A stretch of 14,252 nt of DNA from an uncultured Xanthobacteraceae bacterium (GCA_955652195.1 CATPBC010000317.1:1-14252), one strand, 5' to 3'. Shown: positions 1 through 7,311, numbered from the stretch's first letter. The notes: generated by a model from the sequence alone, not told the origin. Numbers and translations are program-made.

Positions 1-566
1 CGACCGGTGGTACGCACCCAGACATGGAAGCGGTCGCCGGCGAGCTTGCCGCCGGCATAGCGATTGTACTCGACCGGGCGCAGTTCAATCGGCCGCTCGC
101 GCTCATAATATCGGCGTACCGCTTCAGGCATCAGCGGCCTTACCCGCTCCCTGAATTCCGCTTCAGTCGGCAACTCATCCGGCTTCGGCACGTCTGGCAT
201 CGTGAACTGATGCGATAGGTCGCCTTCCGCGCCGTGAAACGACACCGACATGGAGAAAATCGCGTGACCGTGCTGGATCGCGACCACACGTCGGGTGGTA
301 AAGCTTCGGCCGTCGCGGATGCGATCCACTTCATAGATGATCGGCACTTTTGGATCGCCGCCGATCAGAAAATAGGCGTGCAGCGAGTGCGGTGGTCGGG
401 CGGTCACGTTCTCGACCGTGCGGCAGGCGGCGACCAGCGCCTGACCGAGGACCTGACCGCCGAAAACGCGTTGCCAGCTCGACTGCGGCGAGCGCCCGCG
501 AAATAGATTCAATTCGAGCGGCTCAAGATCGAGGATATCGATCAGGTCTTGAACGGCGGAAGCCAT
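1..566 (-). CDS. tesB: Acyl-CoA thioesterase II, N-terminal part (runs off the window start)
   Basis: Hydrolyses acyl-CoA thioesters to free acid and CoA in the cytoplasm. 188 codons are visible on the minus strand from an ATG at 566, with no stop before base 1; E. coli TesB is about 286 residues, so roughly a third is missing. The visible part is the first hotdog domain: QRVFGGQVLGQAL (residues 32-44), PPHSLHAYFL (58-67), and YEVDRIRDGRSFTTRRVVAIQ (starting at 78), all typical of TesB. The catalytic Asp/Thr/Gln of E. coli TesB lie in the second hotdog domain, outside the window, so catalytic competence cannot be judged. The start is supported by GGAG five bases upstream. It is divergent from the flavin hydroxylase at 799. 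Family call is confident; the physiological substrate is not known from sequence. Confidence 0.93.
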   Translation of the reverse strand, partial: MASAVQDLIDILDLEPLELNLFRGRSPQSSWQRVFGGQVLGQALVAACRTVENVTARPPHSLHAYFLIGGDPKVPIIYEVDRIRDGRSFTTRRVVAIQHGHAIFSMSVSFHGAEGDLSHQFTMPDVPKPDELPTEAEFRERVRPLMPEAVRRYYERERPIELRPVEYNRYAGGKLAGDRFHVWVRTTG

Positions 567-634
567 ACTATCTCCGTCGGCTGACCCGCGCGCGGCGAGG
601 TCCCTCGGCAGGCCGTGCGATCGTCGTCCCTGGT

Positions 635-661
635 TGCATACGGGTTCGGCGGCGGGGTCAA
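635..661 (-). promoter_or_regulatory. Weak candidate promoter for tesB
   Basis: On the minus strand TTGACC (656-661) is followed after 15 bases by TATGCA (635-640), about 70 bases upstream of the tesB start. The -35 box is good, but the spacer is short and the -10 box only moderate. This is the best match I found in the 232-base divergent region 567-798; no convincing promoter was seen for the plus-strand gene. Confidence 0.2.
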
Positions 662-696
662 GTCGGTCATTAACGATGCCAAAGAAGCGATGCTAG

Positions 697-722
697 GGAG
701 CAAATCTCTGGAGCAAATCTGT
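697..722 (+). repeat. 13-bp tandem duplication in the tesB/hydroxylase divergent region
   Basis: GGAGCAAATCTCT (697-709) is followed directly by GGAGCAAATCTGT (710-722), 12 of 13 bases identical. It lies about 75 bases upstream of the chosen hydroxylase start. It could be a paired binding site or simple replication slippage; nothing in the sequence separates the two. Confidence 0.6.
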
Positions 723-798
723 TAGACTGGAATTGAAAATAATAGCTGCGTTCGGCTGTCCTGTGGGTGTTGTGCGGTCATGGTGTATCAGGTTGGAT

Positions 799-2061
799 AT
801 GCTGCGTGCTGATGTCGATGTCCTGATTGCCGGCGGCGGCTTCGCCGGGCTGACGCTGGCGATTGCGCTGCGCCAGGCGCTCGGGGAGTCCTTTGCTGTT
901 GCCGTCGCCGATCCGAGCCTCGGCGCTACCCATGCTGGCGACGAACGCGCTTCGGCGATCGTCGCGTCGGTGCGCCGGTTGTTCGATACGCTTGGCGTTT
1001 GGCCGCGCGTCGCCGACGAAGCGCAACCCATTCTCGACATGGTGGTCACCGACAGCCGGCTTGGCGATGCGGTGCGGCCGACCTTCCTCACCTTCGCCGG
1101 TGAAATCGAGCCCGGTGAGCCCTTCGCGCATATGATCGACAATCGCCGGTTGGTTGAGGCGCTGGCCGACAAAGCGCGGCAGACCGGTGTCGAGCTGCGG
1201 ACCGCCGCAGTGACAGAGTTCACGCTTCCATCCGAACGCGGTCCAGTGAATGCGAGCACGTCGGGCGATGCATCGCGTATTGATGCGCGACTCAGCGATG
1301 GATCCGCGTTGGCCGCGCCTCTCCTCGTTGCCGCCGACGGCGCGCGATCGACGATCCGCGGCCGGGCAGGAATCGCGACCCACGGCTGGAGCTACGGACA
1401 GTCGGCAATCGTCGTCAATGTCGCGCACGAGCGCGATCATGGAGGCCGCGCCGAGGAGCATTTTCTGCCGGCCGGACCGTTCGCCATTCTGCCGCTTAGA
1501 GGCCGCCGTGCCTCGATCGTATGGACCGAAACGACAGCGGAAGCCGAACGCATCATGGCCTTGCCTGATGATGCCTTCCATACCGAGCTCGAGCAGCGCT
1601 TCAAGCTGCATTTGGGCGATATCAAAGTGATCGGCCGACGGCGCGCTCATCCGCTCGGCTTTTTCGTCGCCCGTTCGTTCATTGCCGAGCGCATCGCGCT
1701 GATCGGTGACGCCGCGCACCTGATCCACCCGATCGCCGGGCAAGGGCTCAATATGGGATTGAAGGATGTCGCCGCGCTTGCCGAAGTCATCGTCGACGCG
1801 GCGCGCCTGGGACTCGATCCAGGTTCGGCGGAAGTGCTCGAACGCTATCAGCGTTGGCGCCGCTTCGACACAATGGCCATGGGTGTCGCCACCGACGGTC
1901 TCAATCGGCTGTTTTCCAACCGCTCCGATCTGCTGCGGCTGGTCCGCGATGTCGGCCTCGGCTTGGTTGATCGCGTTCCCGCTCTCAAGCGCCTGTTCAT
2001 CCGCGAGGCGGCAGGTCTCGTTGGCGACGTGCCCAAGCTGTTGCGCGGTGAGGCGCTATAA
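799..2061 (+). CDS. UbiH/UbiF/VisC/COQ6-family FAD-dependent hydroxylase (ubiquinone biosynthesis)
   Basis: Class A flavoprotein monooxygenase of about 420 residues, expected to hydroxylate the ring of a ubiquinone precursor using FAD, NAD(P)H and O2. Visible motifs: the dinucleotide-binding GGGFAG at residues 12-17 just after the start, DERASAIVASVRRLF near 48-62, the mid-protein DG motif ADGARS (179-184), and the family signature GDAAHLIHPIAGQGLNMGL (303-321). I chose the ATG at 799 because the Rossmann beta strand (DVDVLIAGGGFAG) begins almost at once. An in-frame TTG at 733 would add 22 residues that resemble no part of the family. The Shine-Dalgarno is weak for both. The family contains enzymes for different ring positions (UbiH, UbiF, UbiI, UbiL, UbiM); which position this one acts on cannot be told here, so no symbol is given. 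It is divergent from tesB. Confidence 0.9.
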   Translation: MLRADVDVLIAGGGFAGLTLAIALRQALGESFAVAVADPSLGATHAGDERASAIVASVRRLFDTLGVWPRVADEAQPILDMVVTDSRLGDAVRPTFLTFAGEIEPGEPFAHMIDNRRLVEALADKARQTGVELRTAAVTEFTLPSERGPVNASTSGDASRIDARLSDGSALAAPLLVAADGARSTIRGRAGIATHGWSYGQSAIVVNVAHERDHGGRAEEHFLPAGPFAILPLRGRRASIVWTETTAEAERIMALPDDAFHTELEQRFKLHLGDIKVIGRRRAHPLGFFVARSFIAERIALIGDAAHLIHPIAGQGLNMGLKDVAALAEVIVDAARLGLDPGSAEVLERYQRWRRFDTMAMGVATDGLNRLFSNRSDLLRLVRDVGLGLVDRVPALKRLFIREAAGLVGDVPKLLRGEAL

Positions 2062-2087
2062 ACTACCTGCCCATTGCATGTCTCGTT

Positions 2088-2103
2088 GCGGGCTTGTCCC
2101 CGC
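2088..2103. repeat. Degenerate palindromic repeat upstream of gpsA
   Basis: GCGGG (2088-2092) and CCCGC (2099-2103) form a short hairpin, and the stretch 2088-2106 (GCGGGCTTGTCCCCGCCAT) resembles the 'CGGGCTTGTCCCGGCCATC' palindrome I recall as abundant in Bradyrhizobium-like intergenic regions. It sits in the 122-base gap between the hydroxylase stop and gpsA, and could also help terminate the upstream gene, although no T run follows. The match to a known repeat is from memory. Confidence 0.4.
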
Positions 2104-2183
2104 CATCAATGCCTTTAGTCTTTGTGCCACCTTAAAAGCGCAGTGCCCGCACAGGGCCGGTTTGGCAATCGCCTCGGAACAGC

Positions 2184-3167
2184 ATGGCCTTCAATCACAT
2201 CGCGGTCCTCGGTGCCGGCGCCTGGGGCACGGCATTGGCACTAGCCTGTGCGCGTGCCGGGCGCAGCGTTACGCTTTGGGAGCATGATCCCGCCAATGCC
2301 GAGCGGCTCAAAAAACAACGCGAGAGCCACTTCCTGCCCGGCATATTGCTCGACGACCGTATCGCGATCGCCAGCGATCTCGCCGAAGCTGCCCGCGCCG
2401 CGGCGATACTGCTCGTGGTGCCCGCGCAAGCAGTCCGCGCGGTGATCCAAGCGCTGGCGCCGGCACTGGCCGAACGCACGCCCGTGATTGTCTGCGCCAA
2501 GGGCATCGAACGCGGCAGCAAGAAATTCATGACCGAAGTGATTGCTGAATGCGCCCCCAAGGCGAGCCCTGCGATTTTGTCGGGGCCGAGCTTTGCCGCC
2601 GATGTGGCGCGCGGCATACCGACCGCCGTCACGCTCGCCGCAGCGGATGGCAAGCTTGCCGCCGAGCTGGCGCAGGCGGTCGGCTCCGCAACGTTGCGTC
2701 CGTATCATTCCAACGACGTTCGCGGCGTCGAGATCGGTGGCGCAGCGAAAAACGTACTCGCCATAGCCGCCGGCGTGGTCATGGGACGCGGACTTGGCGC
2801 CAGCGCGCTTGCGGCGCTGACCACGCGTGGCTTTGCCGAGCTTGTGCGCTTCGGCACGGCCTATGGCGCGAAGGCCGAAACTATGATGGGTCTTTCCGGC
2901 CTTGGCGACCTTCTTCTGACCTGCTCAAGTCCGCAATCGCGCAACTTCACTTTCGGTATCAAGCTTGGCCGCGGCGAGAGGCCGGATTCGATCCACGCTG
3001 GGCTTGCCGAAGGCGTGTTCACGGCGCCCGTGCTACTTGAAATGGCGCGCGATCGCTCGGTCGATATGCCGATTTCCGCCGCGGTCGCTGCATTGCTTAC
3101 GGGCAAGATGACTGTCGACGCGGTGATTGAATCGCTGCTGACTCGACCATTCAAAGCGGAATCGTGA
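2184..3167 (+). CDS. gpsA: Glycerol-3-phosphate dehydrogenase [NAD(P)+]
   Basis: Reduces dihydroxyacetone phosphate to sn-glycerol 3-phosphate, the backbone for phospholipid synthesis. 327 residues, the usual length. Visible features: N-terminal nucleotide-binding [10 protein letters not shown] (residues 10-19), CAKG (104-107), substrate-loop SGPSFA (133-138), GGAAKN with the conserved catalytic Lys189, GLSGLGDL containing Asp242 of the active site, and the phosphate-binding SRNF near 252-255. The ATG at 2184 is preceded by a modest GGAA and places the Rossmann motif at the expected distance. It is followed after 36 bases by the EVE-domain gene and then the DUF1761 gene on the same strand, consistent with one transcript. 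In many alphaproteobacteria gpsA follows tsaD; here a flavin hydroxylase gene is upstream instead. Confidence 0.97.
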   Translation: MAFNHIAVLGAGAWGTALALACARAGRSVTLWEHDPANAERLKKQRESHFLPGILLDDRIAIASDLAEAARAAAILLVVPAQAVRAVIQALAPALAERTPVIVCAKGIERGSKKFMTEVIAECAPKASPAILSGPSFAADVARGIPTAVTLAAADGKLAAELAQAVGSATLRPYHSNDVRGVEIGGAAKNVLAIAAGVVMGRGLGASALAALTTRGFAELVRFGTAYGAKAETMMGLSGLGDLLLTCSSPQSRNFTFGIKLGRGERPDSIHAGLAEGVFTAPVLLEMARDRSVDMPISAAVAALLTGKMTVDAVIESLLTRPFKAES

Positions 3168-3203
3168 GTGCCGCCAAAGCGAGAAACGTTTGCGGAGTGA
3201 CAA

Positions 3204-3620
3204 ATGGCCTACTGGCTATTGAAAACCGAACCGGAAGAGTTCTCCTGGGACGACCAAGTCAAGCGGGCCAACAAAGGCGAAGCGTGGAGCGGCGTGCGTA
3301 ATTTCATCGCGCGGCGCAATCTCAAAGAGATGAAAAAGGGCGAGAAGTTTTTCTTTTACCACACCGGTGATGAAAAACAGATCGTCGGCATCGGTGAAAT
3401 CATTCGCGAAGCTTATCCCGATCCTACGGCAAAGAAAGGCGAGCCCTGGGTCGCAGTGACCACCGCCGCGGTCGAAGCCTTGCCCAAGCCGGTATCGCTG
3501 GCCACGGTCAAGGCGGAGCCGAAGTTGAAAGATATGGCGCTCGCCAAATATGCGCGGCTTTCGGTCCAGCCGGTAACCGAGGCGCAATGGAAGCTGGTCT
3601 GCAAGATGGGTGGATTGTAG
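3204..3620 (+). CDS. EVE domain-containing protein
   Basis: A 138-residue single-domain protein of the EVE (PUA-like, thymocyte nuclear protein 1-like) family. The N-terminus YWLLKTEPEEFSWDD (residues 3-17), EAWSGVRNFIARRNLKEMKKG (starting at 26) and FFFYHTGDEKQIVGIGEI (49-66) are diagnostic. EVE domains fold like YTH/PUA domains and are thought to bind modified bases in nucleic acids; the ligand of the bacterial stand-alone members is not established. GGAG six bases before the ATG supports the start. It lies 36 bases after gpsA and 35 before the DUF1761 gene. A stand-alone EVE protein beside gpsA is, as I recall, common in Hyphomicrobiales, so this copy is probably a conserved housekeeping protein and not part of a defence island. 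Confidence 0.92.
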   Translation: MAYWLLKTEPEEFSWDDQVKRANKGEAWSGVRNFIARRNLKEMKKGEKFFFYHTGDEKQIVGIGEIIREAYPDPTAKKGEPWVAVTTAAVEALPKPVSLATVKAEPKLKDMALAKYARLSVQPVTEAQWKLVCKMGGL

Positions 3621-3655
3621 GTTTGCGGTTGCTGCCGACGACCGGGGGGAACATC

Positions 3656-4081
3656 GTGACTTTTAGCGCTGTCAATCATCTCGCCATCGCAATCGCTGCA
3701 ATCATGGCCTGGCTCGCCAGCGCTGCTTGGTACATGAGCCTCAGCGGGCTTTACACAGCGGCGCTGGGAAAGACACCGCAGCAGATGGCGGAGGATCGCA
3801 AAAAGCCGGGCGCTTTCCTGCCCTATGTTTATGCGTTAGTCGCGAACGTCATCATTGCTTGGATGCTTGCCGGCCTGCTTGCCCACCTGGGTGTCGGCCA
3901 AGTGACGCTGCGCAACGGCATCATCTCCGCGGTCTTTCTCTGGTTTGGCTTCGTCCTTACCACAATGACCGTCAATTACAGCTTCTCCGGCCGCGACCGA
4001 CGGCTCCTGCTGATCGATCTCGGCAACTGGCTGATCGTGCTCCTCGTGATCGGCGCGGTGATTGGCGTGATCGGGGGGTAG
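3656..4081 (+). CDS. DUF1761 family membrane protein
   Basis: About 141 residues, function unknown. Four hydrophobic segments are visible: residues 9-30, 54-78, 88-108 and 118-140. The first ends in AAWYMSLSGLYTAALGKT, the pattern that identifies DUF1761. A short basic cytoplasmic-type loop (EDRKKPG, 46-52) follows helix 1, and RDRR (113-116) precedes helix 4. I chose the GTG at 3656, which has a purine-rich GGGGGGA (3644-3650) just upstream. An in-frame ATG at 3587 would overlap the EVE gene by 34 bases and add 23 non-family residues. It probably shares a transcript with gpsA and the EVE gene. Family confident; start moderately so. Confidence 0.82.
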   Translation: MTFSAVNHLAIAIAAIMAWLASAAWYMSLSGLYTAALGKTPQQMAEDRKKPGAFLPYVYALVANVIIAWMLAGLLAHLGVGQVTLRNGIISAVFLWFGFVLTTMTVNYSFSGRDRRLLLIDLGNWLIVLLVIGAVIGVIGG

Positions 4082-4084
4082 CCG

Positions 4085-4131
4085 CGGCGTGCCGGTTTAG
4101 CCGTGCGGCGGGGCGTCTCAGTAGCACGCCG
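4085..4131 (+). terminator. Inverted repeat just after the DUF1761 stop, possible terminator
   Basis: CGGCGTGC (4085-4092) pairs perfectly with GCACGCCG (4124-4131) across a 31-base GC-rich loop that begins three bases after the stop codon. There is no T run after it, so it is not a classical intrinsic terminator. It lies between the gpsA cluster and the acs promoter candidate, where a boundary would be expected. Confidence 0.35.
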
Positions 4132-4142
4132 ACCTTATAGCC

Positions 4143-4172
4143 TTGTCCGCTCTCGTTGGGCCGTCGCATAAT
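4143..4172 (+). promoter_or_regulatory. Candidate sigma-70 promoter for acs
   Basis: TTGTCC (4143-4148), an 18-base spacer, then CATAAT (4167-4172), giving a transcript start about 45-50 bases before the acs ATG. The -10 matches consensus at five of six positions and the -35 at four of six. It suggests acs is transcribed separately from the gpsA cluster. Acetate-responsive control is known for acs in other bacteria, but I recognise no operator here. Confidence 0.45.
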
Positions 4173-4224
4173 ACGGCGAGAAATGTCATCGACAAAGATC
4201 CGCCGGTGAGCGGAGGAGAGCGAA

Positions 4225-6171
4225 ATGTCCGACAAGATTTATGAAGTGCCGGCCGATTGGACCAAACGCGCTTTCATCAACGAATCCCAATACAGGAAGA
4301 TGTATGAGCGGTCGCTTGCCGATCCGAACGGATTTTGGGCCGAGCAGGCCAAGCGTATTCATTGGATGAAGCCGTTCAGCAAGGTCAAGAACACGTCTTT
4401 CAACAAGCCCAACGTGTTCATCAAGTGGTTCGAGGACGGCGTCACTAACGCTGCCTACAATTGCATCGATCGTCATCTGCACAGCCGCGGTAAGCAGACG
4501 GCCATTATCTGGGAAGGTGACGATCCGAAGGAATCAAAACACATCACTTACAAAGAGCTGCACGACGAGGTTTGCCGTTTCGCCAATATTCTGCGCAATC
4601 GCAACGTCAAGAAGGGTGACCGGGTTACCATCTATATGCCCATGATTCCCGAAGCAGTGTATGCGATGCTCGCTTGCGCGCGCATCGGCGCCATTCATTC
4701 GGTGGTGTTCGGCGGCTTCTCGCCGGATTCGCTCGCTGGCCGCATCGAAGACTGCAAATCCAACATCGTCATTACCGCGGACGAGGGAATACGCGGTGGG
4801 CGGAAAATTCCGCTCAAAGCGAACACCGATGCGGCGATCGCCAAGGTCGGCGGCGTCGATTACGTGATCGTCGTCAAACGTACCGGCGCAGCCGTCGACA
4901 TGGATCCGGTCCGTGACGTTTGGCACCACGAAGCCAAGGAAGTGGTGACAGCGGAGTGCCCTTGCGAGGAAATGAACGCCGAGGATCCGCTATTCATCCT
5001 TTACACGTCGGGCTCGACCGGCCGCCCCAAAGGTGTGCTGCACACCACGGCCGGCTATCTGATCTATACGGCGATGACTCACCAATACGTGTTCGACTAT
5101 CACGACGGCGACATCTTTTGGTGCACCGCGGATGTCGGCTGGGTCACCGGCCACAGCTATATCGTCTATGGCCCGCTGGCGAACGGCGCCACCACGCTGA
5201 TGTTCGAAGGCGTGCCGAATTATCCGTCGACCTCGCGCTTCTGGGAGGTCGTCGACAAGCACAAGGTCAACACCTTCTATACGGCGCCGACCGCGATCCG
5301 GGCGCTGATGCAGGCCGGCGATGCGCCGGTGAAGAAGACATCGCGCGCCTCGCTGCGCCTTCTCGGCACCGTTGGCGAACCAATCAATCCCGAGGCCTGG
5401 GAATGGTACCACCGTGTGGTTGGCGACGGCCGCTGCCCAATCGTCGACACGTGGTGGCAGACCGAGACCGGCGGCATTTTGATCACGCCGCTGCCCGGCG
5501 CAATTCGTCTTAAGCCTGGCTCGGCGACGCTGCCGTTCTTCGGGATCGTGCCGCAGATCGTCGATGCCGAGGGCAAAGTGCAGGAAGGCGCGGTCAGCGG
5601 CAATCTCTGTATTGCCGACGCTTGGCCGGGCATGATGCGCACGGTCTACGGCGATCACCAGCGTTTCGTGGAGACTTATTTCAGCGCTTACGCAGGAAGG
5701 TATTTCACCGGTGATGGCTGCCGCCGCGATGCGGACGGCTATTACTGGATCACCGGCCGCGTCGACGACGTGATCAATGTCGCCGGCCACAGGCTTGGCA
5801 CTGCCGAAGTGGAATCGGCGCTGGTCGCCCATCCAAAGGTTTCGGAAGCTGCCGTGGTCGGTTACCCGCACAACATCAAGGGACAGGGCATCTACGCCTA
5901 TGTGACGCTGATGGCCGGAGAAAATCCGACCGAGGAGTTGCGCAAGGAGCTGGTCGGCTGGGTGCGCAAGGAGATCAGCCCGATTGCTTCTCCCGACCTG
6001 ATCCAATTCGCCCCGAACCTGCCGAAGACGCGCTCCGGCAAGATCATGCGCCGCATCTTGCGCAAGATCGCTGAAGACGAATTCGGTAACCTTGGCGACA
6101 CCTCGACCCTGGCCGATCCCGCCGTCGTGGACGACCTCATCAATAACCGGCAGAACCGCAAGAGCGCATAA
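4225..6171 (+). CDS. acs: Acetyl-coenzyme A synthetase (AMP-forming)
   Basis: Activates acetate to acetyl-CoA through an acetyl-AMP intermediate. 648 residues, close to E. coli Acs (652). Visible motifs of the ANL superfamily in order: phosphate loop [12 protein letters not shown] near 260, [20 protein letters not shown] near 305, [11 protein letters not shown] with Trp410-Trp411 (this Trp closes the acyl pocket and favours acetate), [20 protein letters not shown] near 495, [20 protein letters not shown] at the hinge, and [11 protein letters not shown] with Lys606, the residue whose reversible acetylation switches Acs off in Salmonella. GGAGGAG at 4212-4218 gives a strong ribosome binding site six bases from the ATG. 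The gene ends in KSA followed by a tandem duplication that repeats the stop codon in frame (6160-6195). No Pat- or CobB-type gene is in the window. Confidence 0.98.
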   Translation: MSDKIYEVPADWTKRAFINESQYRKMYERSLADPNGFWAEQAKRIHWMKPFSKVKNTSFNKPNVFIKWFEDGVTNAAYNCIDRHLHSRGKQTAIIWEGDDPKESKHITYKELHDEVCRFANILRNRNVKKGDRVTIYMPMIPEAVYAMLACARIGAIHSVVFGGFSPDSLAGRIEDCKSNIVITADEGIRGGRKIPLKANTDAAIAKVGGVDYVIVVKRTGAAVDMDPVRDVWHHEAKEVVTAECPCEEMNAEDPLFILYTSGSTGRPKGVLHTTAGYLIYTAMTHQYVFDYHDGDIFWCTADVGWVTGHSYIVYGPLANGATTLMFEGVPNYPSTSRFWEVVDKHKVNTFYTAPTAIRALMQAGDAPVKKTSRASLRLLGTVGEPINPEAWEWYHRVVGDGRCPIVDTWWQTETGGILITPLPGAIRLKPGSATLPFFGIVPQIVDAEGKVQEGAVSGNLCIADAWPGMMRTVYGDHQRFVETYFSAYAGRYFTGDGCRRDADGYYWITGRVDDVINVAGHRLGTAEVESALVAHPKVSEAAVVGYPHNIKGQGIYAYVTLMAGENPTEELRKELVGWVRKEISPIASPDLIQFAPNLPKTRSGKIMRRILRKIAEDEFGNLGDTSTLADPAVVDDLINNRQNRKSA

Positions 6172-6195
6172 AAAAGCGCATAAAAGAGCGCATAG
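6160..6195 (+). repeat. Three 12-bp tandem units carrying the acs stop codon
   Basis: AAGAGCGCATAA, AAAAGCGCATAA and AAGAGCGCATAG lie head to tail. The first unit encodes the last three residues of Acs plus the stop. Because the unit is four codons long, each later unit again reads Lys-Ser-Ala-stop in the acs frame, giving in-frame TAA, TAA and TAG. Likely produced by slippage; whether the backup stops matter is unknown. Confidence 0.85.
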
Positions 6196-6323
6196 CGGCG
6201 AGTTCTGCCGTGGGGGCCGGCGAAAACCCCGTGGAACAATGTCGCGCGTCTTGTCCGCCGCAACGAGGTGGTGCACGCAGGGCACACCTTAGGGAAAAAA
6301 TTATCAAAACATCAATCCTGTTG

Positions 6324-6350
6324 CCGCCGCGCTACTGAGAGTACCGGCGG
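6324..6350 (+). terminator. Hairpin between acs and the L,D-transpeptidase gene
   Basis: CCGCCG (6324-6329) pairs with CGGCGG (6345-6350), and inside it TACT (6333-6336) pairs with AGTA (6340-6343) around a GAG loop, with a small internal bulge. It is followed by TTTCGG, which is not a proper T run. It could end the acs transcript about 150 bases after the stop, or sit in the leader of the downstream gene. Apart from this hairpin and the flanking short repeats, the 267-base gap 6172-6438 shows nothing I can name. Confidence 0.4.
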
Positions 6351-6400
6351 TTTCGGCTAGGATATTCTGCGTCGAAACGCCGTCATGGCGGTTAGGGAGA

Positions 6401-6424
6401 GGGGCATAGGGGCATAGAGGCAAT
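6401..6424 (+). repeat. 8-bp tandem repeat in the leader of the L,D-transpeptidase gene
   Basis: GGGGCATA (6401-6408), GGGGCATA (6409-6416) and a degenerate GAGGCAAT (6417-6424) stand directly before the Shine-Dalgarno AGGGA (6426-6430). The purine-rich units lie about 20 bases upstream of the start codon, so copy-number change could alter leader structure. Confidence 0.5.
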
Positions 6425-6438
6425 TAGGGAATTGGAAA

Positions 6439-6960
6439 ATGCGGAGAAGGATTTCACTTTCGGTTGGTTTTGCCGTCGCCGTAGTTGCATTCGGTTTTGC
6501 GGCTGCGCCGGCGCAGGCGCACGGCGATCGGGTCGCGGTAAAGGACGGCTATTTGCCGGGCACCGTCGTTATCCGCACCAACGAACGTCGGCTGTACTAT
6601 TTTACCGGCTCTGGTGAGGCGATCCGCTATCCGGTCGGCGTCGGGCGTGCCGGCATGCAATGGTCCGGCACTGCCTTTATCGACGGCAAATACATCCAGC
6701 CGGCCTGGACGCCGCCGGCCTCGATCAGGGGCGATTACCGAAGACTTCCGCCGGTGGTCCCCGGGGGCTCGTCGCGCAATCCAATGGGCGTGGCAGCAAT
6801 GACCCTTTCCGGCGGCGGCGAATACGCTATCCACGGCACCAACGCGCCGGGCACGATCGGCGGCTTCGTCTCCCACGGCTGCATCCGCATGTACAACGAA
6901 GACATTATGGAGTTGTACAACCGAGTGAGTATCGGCACGCGCGTGGTGGTTACCAGGTAA
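6439..6960 (+). CDS. Secreted L,D-transpeptidase, YkuD family
   Basis: 173 residues. The N-terminus has basic MRRR, a hydrophobic core (residues 7-22) and an AQA site after residue 27, a clear Sec signal peptide, so the enzyme should act in the periplasm. The YkuD catalytic domain follows: [13 protein letters not shown] (43-55), a central YPVGVGR (64-70), and the active site [20 protein letters not shown] (131-150) with His132, His146 and the nucleophile Cys148. Such enzymes make 3-3 peptidoglycan cross-links or attach lipoproteins or outer-membrane proteins to peptidoglycan; which one this does cannot be told from the domain alone. There is no LysM or other wall-binding module. AGGGA eight bases before the ATG supports the start. 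It is convergent with the SdhAF4 gene. Confidence 0.93.
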   Translation: MRRRISLSVGFAVAVVAFGFAAAPAQAHGDRVAVKDGYLPGTVVIRTNERRLYYFTGSGEAIRYPVGVGRAGMQWSGTAFIDGKYIQPAWTPPASIRGDYRRLPPVVPGGSSRNPMGVAAMTLSGGGEYAIHGTNAPGTIGGFVSHGCIRMYNEDIMELYNRVSIGTRVVVTR

Positions 6961-7035
6961 CAGGGGTCAGAAATCAGGAAGTCAGGGATCAGTTGAGTAC
7001 CTGATACCCGATGCCTGCTGTCTGATACCTGGCCC
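6961..7035. repeat. Imperfect inverted repeat of iterated TCAG/CTGA words between convergent genes
   Basis: The whole gap between the two stop codons consists of TCAG-type words on the left (6961-6992: TCAG, ATCAG, TCAG, ATCAG) and CTGA-type words on the right (7001-7035: CTGATACC, GATGCCTG, CTGATACCTG), around a short centre TTGAGTAC. The arms are roughly complementary, so either transcript could fold a long irregular hairpin here. It may act as a two-way terminator; there is no T run on the plus strand. Confidence 0.6.
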
Positions 7036-7242
7036 TCAAAAATCCGAGGCCAGCCCGTTGACCTCCCAGTCGCCGTAGCGCGTCGGATCAAGGTCGCCGC
7101 GGCGGGGGACTTCGTTCGCGGATTCTGATTTCAAGGGATCGCGCTTATTTCGCTCGCGATCGGTTCGCCGTGCTTCGGCTTCGGCGAGCGCGCGAATGGC
7201 CGCGTCTGGCAGCGGCCGCTTGATGCCCTCGGTTTCGCTCAT
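7036..7242 (-). CDS. DUF1674 / SdhAF4-like succinate dehydrogenase assembly factor
   Basis: 68 residues if started at the ATG at 7242. The C-terminus GDLDPTRYGDWEVNGLASDF matches the DUF1674 signature, and KRPLPDAAIRALAEAEARR before it is the usual alanine/charge-rich helix. The eukaryotic member SDHAF4 binds flavinylated SdhA and helps its assembly into succinate dehydrogenase; the bacterial role is inferred from that. The middle is highly charged and low in hydrophobics, consistent with a mostly disordered small protein. Neither start has a good Shine-Dalgarno: the ATG at 7242 gives MSETEG, while an ATG at 7266 adds eight residues (MMPTTSPS). The gene is divergent from rsmB, with 69 bases between the starts that presumably hold both promoters. 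Confidence 0.85.
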   Translation of the reverse strand: MSETEGIKRPLPDAAIRALAEAEARRTDRERNKRDPLKSESANEVPRRGDLDPTRYGDWEVNGLASDF

Positions 7243-7298
7243 GCTGGGGCTCGTTGTTGGCATCATCTTTTATTTGGCGTAGCTCTGCGAGCTCCGCA

Positions 7299-7308
7299 AG
7301 GAGGAGAG
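7299..7308 (+). promoter_or_regulatory. Strong Shine-Dalgarno of rsmB that favours a TTG start
   Basis: AGGAGGAGAG at 7299-7308 is an extended anti-16S match. Its AGGAGG core ends seven bases before TTG at 7312, the ideal distance, but thirteen before the ATG at 7318. The spacing therefore favours TTG, although GAGAG could serve the ATG. Just upstream AGCTC-TGC-GAGCT (7281-7293) can form a small hairpin. Confidence 0.5.
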
Positions 7309-7311
7309 AAT

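Noticed and set aside
234..673. Plus-strand open frames over the first 670 bases
   Set aside because: They lie opposite the clear TesB reading frame on the minus strand and their translations are Arg/Ala-rich without motifs.
733..798. Upstream TTG extension of the flavin hydroxylase
   Set aside because: The added 22 residues precede the Rossmann strand that normally begins a few residues after the start, and have no family counterpart.
778..1743. 321-codon open frame antisense to the flavin hydroxylase gene
   Set aside because: Same reason: low-complexity charged translation and no family match, opposite a gene with clear FAD motifs.
3204..3620. EVE-domain gene as part of a restriction or defence system
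   Set aside because: EVE domains occur fused to restriction proteins, but this one is a stand-alone housekeeping-type copy between gpsA and a membrane protein, with no nuclease or methyltransferase gene nearby.
4990..6285. 431-codon open frame antisense to acs
   Set aside because: Its translation has no recognisable motif and it lies wholly opposite a textbook acs. Long antisense frames are expected in GC-rich coding DNA with strong third-position bias.
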